Positions 36,044-46,931 of a stretch of DNA of 64,000 nucleotides are shown here, piece by piece. The translations under genes and the position numbers were made by a program. The DNA is from Serinus canaria (taxonomy: Eukaryota > Chordata > Aves > Passeriformes > Fringillidae): positions 11,796,601-11,860,600 of the forward strand of contig NC_066326.1 in NCBI RefSeq assembly GCF_022539315.1, read 5' to 3'. The notes below the pieces were generated by a model. The model worked only from the letters and a program-made list of their open reading frames with translations, ran no database searches and was not told where the DNA came from. The number at the start of each line of letters is the position of its first letter. Positions within the stretch are counted from its first letter, which is position 1.

Positions 36044-39000
36044 CATATTCTAAATTTTAGGATCACTTACATAATTGTGGGTAAGTTTCAGGGGGCAAAG
36101 AGGGGCTTTTTTCCCTGACAAAAATCCCCCACAAGGTTTGAAGTACAATGAAACCAGGGGCAGAGGGAAGCCAGAGAGAATGCTGGGCTTTGGGGGAGCT
36201 GGGCTTTCCCACGGGGAACCCCAACAGTGGCTGTGGGAACTGAGCCTTCAGTGCCCCTGAGATCTGCAGTCCCCTGGTGTCAGGATCCCATTTTCAGACA
36301 GGGTGTTTCTTTGGGCTCCAGAGGAATCTGCAGCAGCCTGAGACAGGTGGGTGCTTGCCGTGGGGAAGGAGTGGGGCAGGGCAGAGGCAGCGGCCCAGCC
36401 CTGGTGGTGATGCTGGAATCAGGCTCAGGGAGCGGCTTTTGCTGCCCCTTCCCCTCCACGCTTCCTCTTCAGGGTCAGGTGCCGAAGTTTTTCACTAAAT
36501 CTGAAACTCTTCTGCTGCTGGGTTCCCTCTCCCAGTTCCTGCTGGGCCGTGCCGCAGCAATGAAAGCAGAAAAGCTTCGTTCCAGCCCTGCTCCCCTCCC
36601 ACGACCCCGGGCTGCATGGCACTTCTTTCTCAAAGGACTTCCCCCATGGAACCACTGTAACCACTTCTTCCTAACCCTTCCTAATCCTCTAAAGCCAGGC
36701 GTGTGCAAACTTCCTCCTGCCCCTTCCCCTTGCAGATCGTTTCCCGCTGTGACATCATGCTGCTGATGGAAATAAAGGACAGCAAGAACCGCGTCTGTCC
36801 CCTCCTGGTGGAAAAGCTCTCCAGGTAGGGCGGCCATGAGGACAAATATTGGGAAAGCTGCTTGGCAAGAGCCCGTGCTCTGCTCGGTGCCACTTTGCTG
36901 GGGCAAAATCTAAGGATGTGGGCTTAGGAGTGTCAAGGAGGAACCAGACTCTGTCAGTCTTGCTGAGGGACAGGAGCAAAGGCAGTTCCAGACCACTGTA
37001 GAACACGTTTTTAAATCAGTATAACCAAGTTAAATTCAATTTGCTACAGAGACCTTCTCAAAGGAGAAAAAGAATAAGGGGAAAATGCCCTCACCGGGCT
37101 GGCATCAGGCTGCAGCAGGACAGCCACCTTCCTGCAGGACTCGGAACTGCTTTAGATTAGGGATTGCTTGCCTGCACAATCCTGACATCCAGAGGGAATA
37201 GCAGTGTTCAGCTGGATGGACATGGTAGGCAGCTGAAGGAGAGAGAGAGGCTGCAATGAGCAGGAGAGAGTGCAGTGAAGAGCAAAGGATAGAGCAGGGG
37301 TCCAGCTCCTGAGAAGGATTTAGTATCTGTACCCACCTGCCTCTGAGGTCAGGTAGGCAACACCCAAACCCCTGGGCAGAGGCAAAATTATCTCACTCTC
37401 AGCCCCCTGTGAATGCAGAAATAAACTCAGGAGCATTCCTTTCCTTCCAGTCAGCTGAAGGGGCCAAAGGAGGAGTACAGGTGTGTGGCCAGTAAGAGGC
37501 TGGGAAGGAACAGCTACAAGGAGCAGTATGCCTTCATCTACAGGTGGGTGAGCCCCCTTTGCCAACAAGCCAGCCCCCCACCCTGCTCTCTGGGGCACAG
37601 CCCCTGGAGATGGGCTGGACATGGTGGTGGCTTTGCTGTGAGGGAGCCAGAGAGGTGCAGGCTGTGCAGGTGGGCTGGGCTGTGCAGGACTTGGGGATCA
37701 TCCCAGCACAGACACCTGTGTGTCTGTATCCAGCCCAGACTATGGCCTGGGGTCCAGATCAAAGCATGGAGTCAGTGTTGGACACATCTCAGTGAGCCAC
37801 GGGTGTGACATCCCCTGTCCTGTTCATTCTGCTGCAGGCAAGACCAGGTATCAGTGAAACAAACCTACCAGTACCCTGACACCCAGCCTGGGGATGAGGA
37901 TGTCTTCTCCAGGGAGCCCTTCATCATCTGGTGGCAGTCTCCCAAAACTGGTGAGGTGTTTCAGAAAGATGTCACTGTTCCACTGTGAGCCAGCACAGCA
38001 GTCCTGGCTGGACCACGTCAGAGGGCAGGCTCCAGAGCTGCATCCAGACCCCACTCTGCTTTTCCTTCCAAGAGCAGCATTTTCCCTTCAGGGCTGCTGC
38101 CTCTGGGAAATCCCACAGCCCTGCTCATGCCCTGCTGGGAAAGCCTCTGTTGCTGCCATGGGCAGTGGGTTGGTGGATGCATTCCGTGCTGCTGGCATAG
38201 CCTGGGAGCAGTTCCTGTGTGCATGCCAGGTCAGGATTTGCCTGCACTGCCACAGCTCCTCAGGCCCAGCTGAGTGCCTGGAGGGAGTCACTGTGCAACC
38301 ACAGAGATCATCCTGGCCTACAGTCAGAGCAGAAGCTGTTTCTCCCTCAGAAAAATCCCCTTGCTTACAAGTCAGTCTCTGTTTCTTTGTGACTCATTCT
38401 CTGTTTAACCTTTATATTTTTCTTGTTCCTCTGCCTTGTTTTGAAGCTGTCAGTGAGTTTGCCATTATCCCTCTGCACACCACACCAGACACAGCAGTGA
38501 GGGAGATTGATGAGCTCTATGATGTGTATTTAGATGTCAAACAGCGCTGGAAAACTGAGGTTGGTTGCCATATCTGTGTCACTCACTGGGCTTTGCTACT
38601 GAGTCACTGGCCACGTCATTCACTATTCAGAGCTGAAAACCTCAAACCCATTGACAATGTGCCCCAGGTTTTAAATATCACTTTGGTGCATTTTCATTGA
38701 ATTCTCCACATTTTACACTGTAAACTTGACCACCTACTAAAACTATTATCAGCATGCCCTGATGTGCCCAGCAGAAAGGAGAAACCCCACTGCATCATGG
38801 ACCCTAAAAATCCTCATTGGTCTTCTTTTGAAAAGCTGTCCTAATGATTACATTTAGAAACCCTCCTGCCTTCCAGAACTTCATCTTCATGGGGGACTTC
38901 AATGCTGGGTGCAGCTATGTTCCCCAAAAGCAGTGGAAGAACATCCGTCTGAGGACTTACTCTGAATTCCTCTGGCTAATTGGTGACAAGAATGACACAA

Positions 39001-40327
39001 CCGTGAAGAACAGCACCAGATGCCCATATGACAGGTAAAGGGCTCACTGCCAAACCACCCACTGGCTAGGACTCTGAGAGAGAAATTGTATCAAGAGGTT
39101 TCAGGGACCAACAGAGGAAACAAATATTCATGAGACCATCAAAGACAAAACAGCATCCAGGGGAAATGTGATCCAAATGCTTCTAGTCAGGAGCACAAAG
39201 CCCTGTGCAGACCAGACTGGGCAGGATTTACACAGAACCAGCCACTGCTGTGGCTCAGGGGGGGACAGATGACAGGACAGCCAGCAGAACTTCTCATCTG
39301 CAGGGAGCCCTGCAGACACCTGGCAGGAGGTGCTGCTGCCTTCTCCACGCCAGCTTTGCACCATGGCTTTTGCTCTTATGTTTTGTAATTTGGATTGCCA
39401 AATGCACAACAAGGTTCTGCTTGGACAGGGGACACCTCACCTTGCCCTGGACATGTTGGCAATCCTGCTGCCACTGCAGTTCCCTCAGCAGGGACAAGAA
39501 TACATCTGCTATTGGAGCCCAGAGTCCTCTTGAAGGATGAATTTCTGGGTCTGAGCAGGTCTTCACTGATACTCCGGTTGTTGTCCTGGGATTTTTGCAT
39601 CCAAAGCAGGGCTGTGAAATTTGCAGCATTGTTGGGTGGGTTTAGGCAGAAGTCATTTAATTCTGGCTTCCAAGGCCAAGATATTTATGTGCCTCGCTGC
39701 CAAGGAGGCACCTAAAGGAGCTGACATCTCTGGGTGGGCAGTCCATGGGTAAAGACAAATCACACACAGCTGTGACTTCATCAGAGCCACCTCTCTGGCC
39801 ACCAGCTCAGTGCACTGTGGCTGCCACGGGTCAGGCACCCCATCACAGCACCCCCTTCCCTTGTCCCTTGCAGGATTGTGGTCAGTGGACAGAAGCTCAT
39901 CCAGGCTGTGCTGCCACACTCTGCCAACATCTTTGATTTCCAGGAGGAGTTTCAGATGAGCGAGGAGCAGGTAGGCAGAGCAGAGCCCCTGCAGCAGAAG
40001 GGAAGGGCTAACACAGGAGCACAGAGCCAGCAGTGTCCAGGCAGTGCTGAACACAGACCTGGCTGTAAGACCACGGCACTGTGACCATCAGTCCCAAACT
40101 GGTGCAATGCCCACCGTGCCACGTCCCCACATCCAAGCACTGCACATCCAGGCAGGGCTGGGACAGAGCTCCCAACCCTCTGTGCTGTTGTCTTGCAGGC
40201 ACTGGGAGTGAGCGACCATTTCCCAGTAGAATTTGAGTTAAAAGCAAAAGGAGGATTCTTCAACTGGCTGAGATCCAAGTTTTCCAGGAAGAGGAGAACA
40301 AAGAAGAGCCGCTCATCAAGATCATGA
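35138..40327 (+). CDS. DNASE1L3: DNASE1L3 (DNase gamma), secreted Ca/Mg-dependent endonuclease, complete coding region of 8 exons
   Basis: Secreted nuclease that digests chromatin in apoptotic bodies, microparticles and plasma; loss in humans causes a lupus-like disease. Exons are 35138-35275, 36736-36824, 37451-37543, 37838-37950, 38447-38559, 38877-39034, 39874-39970 and 40199-40327. They total 930 nt, giving 309 aa (human 305), and all phases close. Residues 1 to about 19 form a signal peptide, then [13 protein letters not shown] opens the mature enzyme. DNase I-type active-site residues are present: Asn26, Glu58 in MEIKDS, His155 in PLHTTP, Asp189/Asn191 in MGDFNAGC and Asp273/His274 in SDHFPVEF. 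Cys194 and Cys231 can form the conserved disulfide. The C-terminal tail from about 292 is strongly basic ([12 protein letters not shown]), the hallmark that separates DNASE1L3 from DNASE1. I chose the ATG at 35138, which gives the signal peptide directly. Confidence 0.97.
35276..36735 (+). other. DNASE1L3: DNASE1L3 intron 1
   Basis: 1.46-kb intron, AT-rich in its first half, containing the (TA)n microsatellite. Confidence 0.85.
36003..36046. repeat. (TA)n microsatellite in DNASE1L3 intron 1
   Basis: About 15 uninterrupted TA dinucleotides with ACATACAT at the right end. Confidence 0.95.
36736..36824 (+). CDS. DNASE1L3: DNASE1L3 coding exon 2: catalytic glutamate
   Basis: Encodes [19 protein letters not shown] and on to VEKLS. 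Glu58 in MEIKDS is the metal-binding glutamate of the DNase I fold. Acceptor CTTGCAG after a pyrimidine tract, donor GTAGGG. Confidence 0.96.
37451..37543 (+). CDS. DNASE1L3: DNASE1L3 coding exon 3
   Basis: Completes a split serine, then [20 protein letters not shown] and [23 protein letters not shown] matches the family's DNA-contact segment. Acceptor TTCCAG, donor GTGGGT. Confidence 0.96.
37838..37950 (+). CDS. DNASE1L3: DNASE1L3 coding exon 4
   Basis: Encodes [20 protein letters not shown] and [17 protein letters not shown]. The DVFSREPF block is highly conserved in DNase I-like enzymes. Acceptor CTGCAG, donor GTGAGG. Confidence 0.96.
38447..38559 (+). CDS. DNASE1L3: DNASE1L3 coding exon 5: catalytic histidine
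   Basis: Encodes [20 protein letters not shown] and on to KQRWKTE, with His155. The donor is GTTGGT, the weakest in the gene. The frame stays open for 46 codons into the intron, to a stop at 38698-38700. Confidence 0.95.
38877..39034 (+). CDS. DNASE1L3: DNASE1L3 coding exon 6: catalytic aspartate, disulfide and extra sequons
   Basis: Begins [16 protein letters not shown] (Asp189, Asn191, Cys194) and runs to NSTRCPYD (Cys231). It contains two N-x-T sequons, NDT at 221 and NST at 227. Acceptor TTCCAG, donor GTAAAG. Confidence 0.96.
39874..39970 (+). CDS. DNASE1L3: DNASE1L3 coding exon 7
   Basis: Encodes [19 protein letters not shown] and [14 protein letters not shown], phase 0 at exit. Acceptor TTGCAG, donor GTAGGC. 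Confidence 0.96.
40199..40327 (+). CDS. DNASE1L3: DNASE1L3 coding exon 8: catalytic Asp-His and basic tail
   Basis: [18 protein letters not shown] holds Asp273/His274. The remaining residues form the Arg/Lys/Ser-rich tail, ended by TGA. Acceptor TCTTGCAG after a pyrimidine tract. Confidence 0.96.
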   Translation, partial: ALGVSDHFPVEFELKAKGGFFNWLRSKFSRKRRTKKSRSSRS

Positions 40328-41903
40328 GCATGCCAAGCCCTCCTACCTGGCACAGAGATACCCAGATCCCAACAGATCTTGTAGAAGTCTGGTATAGAAA
40401 TGCTCACAGCAAGTGCAATATTTAGCAGGTAAAAACCCCCAAATATTTGGTTAAAGTTCAAATATTTTGAATGAGAAGGCAAATTAAGACTTCATGCTGT
40501 TTTTTCTTCATTGTAAATAGAAATGAATCAGCTAGAAGCAGCACACTGTACTTACTGTACTGGTCACAAATGTAAGGAGCTAATGCAGGGCTAAAATATT
40601 TCTGTGTGCTTTACCTGCCACTCCTGAAGGGCAGGAGCTCCACATGTTCCCATGGGCTCTGGAGCTCTGTCATTCCTTTGCAGGGGCAGAAGGACTAAAA
40701 GGAGCTTTTTGTATCATGTGTCTGTGTCTTTTTGTGTGTGTTTATGCTTCAGAGCTGCAACCAGTGGACATGAGGTTGTACCTGCTGGTTTGCAATGTAG
40801 AATATTCCTGAATTTAGAGTATTTCTCAGTGAGGGGTTTAAATTGGTCACAACATCCAGGCATTTGGGAAAGACAGAAGGGACAGAGGGACAGGCAGTAA
40901 GAACCCCCTTTCTGCACTGCCCCAGCTCAGGCAGCAGGAAGCTGATGGTTCTCACCCCTGTGCACCTGCAGACCTCAGGTGAGATGCCCTAGGGATCCCA
41001 GGTGACACTGCTGCCAACAGAGTGTCATAAAATTCACACCAAAATCTGATTTCAGCATCCTGACATGGAAACTAACTGCATCCCTCCTCCAAAAAAAAAA
41101 AATCTCCATGGCAGCCCAGTCCTCTGATGAACCAGACTTTAATGAAGATTATTTAATGTAATGGTGCAGCAATCTGTTTTCCCAGCTCAGCCCACAGGTG
41201 GTATTTAGTGCAAACCAAACCCTGTCACACAGATGGCATCTGGGGAGTGGGAATAATCCAACTGTTAGTAGAGACAAATATTCATTTCCCTTCATCAATG
41301 CACCCAGGTTGCCTGCTGAAGGGGCAGGGAGGGCAGGTGAATGAGAGAGATTTGTGGGGAGGAAAACAGCTTGGCCTTTGTGAAACCCACTGATCAGGGA
41401 AAACAATTTGAGGAAAGAAACTAAATTAAAAGAAAATTATCCCAGGAGGTTATGTGCAGGGCAACAAATCCTCCAACTTTTAGTAGCAATTAAACTTGAA
41501 ATGATACAGCATTTCATATGCTCCCTCACACAACACAAAGGAAAAAACCTGATTTAGAACACATATTTACACTGGGATTTTTATAGATGCCACTGTCTGG
41601 CTGACATCAGTGATGGTTCATGTGAAGGCTGAAATCAGTCTGAGTCTCTGGCCTCACACCTTGCTTCTATCTGTCTCCTGGCTTTCAGAAAGGAGTAGAG
41701 CACAGAGAAAGAAATCACCCTCCAGAAAAGCAATAATGGACACATTCAGTAATGAAAAATATACAATTAATCCTAAGTTTTACCGGAAATATTTGTCCTT
41801 ACTTGCAATATTTGGTATAGCCCTTTATCCAGCACTTGGGAATAAGGGATGTGGCCAGAGAGCAGCCTGGGGAGTGAAGGCAGTGGCTCTTGGTCCAGAG
41901 CAG

Positions 41904-42215
41904 TGTGCTGGGTTTGGCTGGGATAGAGGGAATTTTCTTCAGGGCAGTTGCATGGAGCTGTGTCTTGGGTTTGTGCTGAAAACTGTGCTGATAACACAAA
42001 GATGTTTTTGTTGGTGCTGTGCAGCACTTACACAGAGTCAAGGCATTTTCTGCCTCTCACACCACCAGTGCGCTGGCTGGGGATGCACAAGAAATTGGGA
42101 GGGGACGCAGCCACAGCAGCACTGACTCAAGGGATACCCCACTCCAAATGGAGTCCTGCTCAGCACTCAAACCTGGAGGGGAGGAGAAAGGTTCATCTTG
42201 CAGAGATGCTGAGCT
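41904..42215 (+). mobile_element. ERVL-type avian LTR fragment
   Basis: Begins TGTGCTGGGTTTGGCTGGGA and continues with motifs I recognise from a widespread avian ERVL LTR (GATAACACAAAGATG, ACACAGAGTCAAGGC, AAGAAATTGGGAGGGGA). The 3' part with the LTR poly(A) signal and terminal bases is missing, so it is truncated. No coding remnant was seen. Confidence 0.6.
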
Positions 42216-43278
42216 TCTGACCAACAGAGAGACATCTTAATGCAAATGATGCTCCTCCATGGAGAGCTGGGACACAGTTCTGTGGGATTCACAGCAGAGA
42301 GCATCTGCACTCACATTGTACATTTGATAGAGGCTGGGAGGTGTCCCAGACTCCTACTGTCAGCACAGTCTGTCTCTCTAGATATTCATTAGACAATATT
42401 ATATTTACATCCTAAAATATTTAACAGTTAATGTTGTCTCTAGATTTCCCCCCCTGGGGATCATTACCCAGCTGTCCCAACTGCAAAGGGGATTTAAGTT
42501 GTTCCAGCCTGCAGGAACCTCAATATACTCTGCAGCCAGAACAAAGTTTCTCTTTTTGATGAATAAGGCTTCTTGAGCTTTATTTATGATCAAACAGAAG
42601 TTTTTCACTGGGAATCCAAAATTCCTGGAGAGACTTTGTCTCATGCAAGCCAGACCTCAGATCGCGGCTGGGAGAGAAACAAAGAGGCTCTTCAGAAGTG
42701 GAAAACTGCTTCCTCTCCAGCAGCCCTGTTCACAGAGAGCACAGAGCAGAGGGGGTTCAGCTGAACAAAAAGTGCTAAGACCCCAAATCCCTCAGGCTGG
42801 GGTCCTTGGGAAGCCCTTCTCCAATGCATGGTACTGGAGGCACCCTCACTTCCCCCTGCCCTGCAGAGAGACCCCTCCCCAGCTTACAGAAGATCTCTCT
42901 GCTCCTCACCCCACAGAAACCCACACAATGAAGGTTTTTACTGCCCTGGGGGCATAAGTCTCTTGGCAGGAAAACCCCCAGGAGCCCACAGCAGCAGCCC
43001 AAAGCAGGACTGCCTCTTCTCTACAGCTTCAATCATCTCTGCTGGACAGGTTTGTCCATCTGCACCTTCACCTGAAGAGGGCTCATGATCCCTCCCTGCC
43101 TTGGCACTGCTCCCCACTAACCCACACCTCTCTGCCTGCCCATAGGGTCAGGGCCCAGAGCCAGGCTCTGCCTAGCTCCTTTTGCCTCTTCTGAGTTACT
43201 GGCAGCAATGGGGACACAGGAGAGCTGGCACAGAGCCCCACAGGGCCCCACCTGCCCTCTTTCAGGGTCTGTACCTAA

Positions 43279-43457
43279 CATCCAGTCTAAACTTCTGGTG
43301 CATCTTGAAGCTGTTTCCTCATCCATCCCCCACCTGGCTACACTCTCCTGTGAGGTGCTGTAGAGTGATAAGGTCCCTCCTGACCCTCCTTGTCCCTAGG
43401 CTAAACAACCCCACCTCCCCCAGCCACTCCTCATAAAACTTGTGTCCCAGACCAGGT
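43279..43457 (-). mobile_element. CR1 LINE fragment
   Basis: Contains GTAGAGTGATAAGGTCCCTC, CTAGGCTAAACAACCCCA and CTCCTCATAAAACTTGTG, the conserved CR1 3' region on the minus strand. It lacks the terminal octamers, so it is cut at both ends. Confidence 0.8.
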
Positions 43458-44673
43458 GTACACATGTACAGATGTTTGGCCACATACAGATGTGCAGCAA
43501 ACAACGGAGCTGCAGCCCCCACAAGGGCTGTGCTGTCACACAGCAGGGCTGGTGGCACTGACAGCAAAATCAAAGGCAGGAAAATCAAAGAGCCTCCCAG
43601 TGTGATAGCAGCAGCTGGTCCCAGCTCGGCTGCTCCGGGCTCCCTCAGCCTCTGCAGGGATTGTGAGGAGCACTCGTGCCCCAGGCTGGAGCTGGGCACT
43701 CTCTGACCAAGCATTTACCAGGAAATAGGAGCTGGAGTGGAGCAGGGGCTCCCTGGGGCTCGAGTGCTCCTGTGGCTCTCTGGGGAACTTCTCTCAGCCC
43801 CCTGCAGCCCAGAGCTCATAGCTCCTGCCCGGGCTTTTCTCTGCCAAGCAAGCCTGGGAGATGGGGAGGAGGTGGTGAGAGCAGCACTCACCTTTCTCCT
43901 GCGTCTGAAAAACAATTTTAACAACCACTTTTCGCCCTCCACCTATGGATGGTTAAAAGCCCCTGCAAGCCCCCCCCAGCTCCCTGCCCAGAGTAGGGCG
44001 GCTCCCGTCCCGCAGGGCCCCTGAGAGCGGAGCCGGGCACACACGGACACCCTCGGGGCCCCCTCTGGTGGCACCGCTGTACGGCCCTGCCGGCCGGGGA
44101 TTCCGGGAATTCACACCCTCAGCACGGCCAGCAAACCCAGCCATGACTAGGAAAGGGAATTTCAGCCTCCTCATGGATCTGCATCACCCCGTGATCTCCA
44201 CACAGACGGCTCCATTCGCTGCAGAGAGCCCGTGGCTGACCCCAAGGAGTCCCTGGGCCCACCGTGTTTCTACAGGAATTTTGCAATGAAAAGGGAGCAC
44301 TGTGCTGGCCTGAGGTCTGGCTCTGAGCTGCCCACAGTTATTTAACCAGGAAAGGTGCTGAGATGAGCCTCACGAGGCAGCAGCAGCTCCCAGGACCAGG
44401 TGCTGGCCGGTTACAGGTCACATCCACCCCTGGGACCCCCGGTGTCCCTGCCATACCTGCACCAGGGGCACAAGGGCAGCTGGCTTGGGCCAGCAGGGAC
44501 CACAGCCTTTCCTGCCCATCCAACCCCTTGGGATGTCTTCTAGGGACTGTGCTTCTGCTCTTTGGTGGTTTGTCCCTGGTTTTGGGAAAGATGTGAGCCT
44601 GTTCTGCCACCAACCCCTTTTCCAGTGCTAGGAGAAACTGCAATCAATTTTGATCAGAGGCTCTTTCTGCAGC

Positions 44674-44965
44674 CACAGAATCACAGAATATCCTGAGTTG
44701 AAAGGGACCCACAAAAATCATTGAATCCAACTCCTGACCATGCACACAAGAACCCCAAAATTCACATCATGTGCCTGAGAACATTGCCCAAAGGTTTGTG
44801 AACTATGACAGGCTTGGGGCCATGACCACTTGCCAGAGGAGCCTTTTCCTGTGCTCATCCACCCTCTGTGTGAAAAAACTTTTCCTCATATCCAACCTTG
44901 ACCTCCCTGAGCTGGATTTAGCTCCATTCCTCTCCATCATCCTGCCAGTTCAGGGACACAACCTC
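44674..44965 (-). mobile_element. CR1 LINE 3'-end fragment
   Basis: Starts with CACAGAATCACAGAAT, then GAGTTGAAAGGGACCCAC and CATTGAATCCAACTCCTGA, and extends through TTTCCTCATATCCAACCTTG. It overlaps the same consensus region as the copy at 43.3 kb, so it is a separate insertion. Confidence 0.85.
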
Positions 44966-46879
44966 TGCACTCTCACCTAGTATAAAACCACAAGTGCCCT
45001 TTCTCTGCAGGCTGGTTTTCCAGCCAGAGTGAAAAACAAGGTTAAATACTTTGTGTGTAATTTTAAATATAGAGTCTCAGCTGTCACTGTTTGCAGGGGC
45101 AATTTTCTGGTAGAGAGAAGACAGATTTATAAGAATTAATTTCCATATTGGCAAAGTAACAAAAACCCTTCCCTGAAAAGCTCTGCAAATGCTGGCATTG
45201 AGATATGAATACCTTCTGTGCCTCTCTGTTGGGAGGAGAACCTGACCCCAGCCATTCTTGGGGAAGCCAGATGCAAAATCCCACCCCCCAGACAAAACAC
45301 CCTAGCTGGACATCACTGTCAGAAGAAAATATCCACCCTGGCAAGGCCAGCTCCTCCATGGGGCCCAAAGGACTCAGCCTTCCAACTCAACAGGGATGTA
45401 AATATTTGCAGTACCAAGGTCTTACAGAAAGGGAGCTCAGAACAGGAAAGAGCTGTCAAACATACCTCTAGGTACTGCTAGATCATATTTTCCTATTAAT
45501 TAAAAAAAAATCATATATACTAGCCTTTCATTCATGTCATTTAAAAAATGTGTTTTAAATCTCAGTCAAATTAACAGAGACAGGAGCTATAAATCCAGCC
45601 TGATTTAGTGACAATATTTCTTCTAAGCATGCAATATAAATTCACAACTATGAAAATTAACTCTGAAAGTCTGAGAAATTCTGAAAAGCCATTTAAAAGC
45701 CTTTTCTCATGAGGCCCTGGGGAAACAGCCCCACACAAGAGGGGGGGCCTGGCAGCAGGGCTGTTTTGATAACCTTCTGTGAAACAGACCTGAGAATTTT
45801 AACCATTTTTGAAGGCTGTGGAGGAAAAATTGCTTCAGCTCTCCCTGCTGCTTTTCCAGCTCAGATGGAGCTGTGAAGATATGGCACCTGGGATGGGAAT
45901 ATCTCTGTTACTGTAACACAAGGAAAAACTACTTTAAAATAAACATTTGTTTAGAGGAGTTTGATGCTGAAATGTTCGGGTACCCAGTGGGTTTAGTCCC
46001 AGCAAGGCTGGGTGCTCCAGTGCATGCTCTGCTCTCAGCAGCAAAATTCCAAATACTCCTTTCTGCTGCTCTGGATGTGGACAGGAGATGCAATAAATAA
46101 GGAAAAAAGGTAAGAAAAAGATCCTCCAAGGCAGCTGGCACAAAGCACAGATAAACACCTGGGGATGCTGCCAGCAGCTTTTCAAGGCCCCATTCCTTGT
46201 GTGCCAGAGCTGTCCCTGACCTGGCAGAGGACAACCAGGCAACCAGTTTCATTTGGCTCATGGGAGAGCATGGCACAGCCAGCTGTCATAATAACAAATG
46301 GTTTGGAAAGTCTTTCCTCAAACAATTAAAAAACACTGCATTGTGCCATTCCCTGAATTAAGTTTCATGCAACTCCTTCCCAGTTTCTGTCAAGCAATGT
46401 CTGTAACCACTTTGGATAAGCTATTCCCTGTGATTTATACATAGTTTGTTCCCTTTCTTTTCAGGTGAAAAAAGTGCATTGTCTGCACTGCAAGTACATT
46501 TCAATGTGGAGTAAAAAATTAGTTAGAAAAAATAATCAAATAAATTTAAAACAAATAAATGCAGAAGCTAAAAGCGAGTAGAGGAAAAAAAAAAGTTTCT
46601 GGATTAGAAATGCCACAATCTCAATTTCAACAGACAATTAGAAGGAAAAGTAATTACAGGGTTTGAATAATCTTACCAAACCCAGAGCTCTGCTAAGCAA
46701 CAGCCCTAGCACCCACATTGTCCATGCACCCAGTTGATGTCAGAGCAGGTCAGGGCTTTTGGGGGTGAAGGGAGATCCAGCTTGGACACACAAAGTGCTC
46801 TGTACAGGCCCAGGCCTGGAGACTGACCACTGCAGCAACATGGACCAAAAAAATTAAGTATACTAGAACACCTTTACAC

Positions 46880-46881
46880 AT

Positions 46882-46924
<43 letters not shown>

Positions 46925-46931
46925 TATATAT
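46880..46931. repeat. (TA)n / (CA)n microsatellite
   Basis: About 13 TA units flanked by TACA and CACACA interruptions, in the intergenic space between DNASE1L3 and FLNB. Confidence 0.95.

Noticed and set aside
35980..36060. YIYIYI peptides at 36.0 kb and again at 46.9 kb
   Set aside because: Translations of the (TA)n microsatellites.
37894..38700. 268-codon single ORF over DNASE1L3
   Set aside because: It joins exon 4 in the wrong frame, an intron and exon 5 by chance; the spliced model with closed phases explains the locus better.
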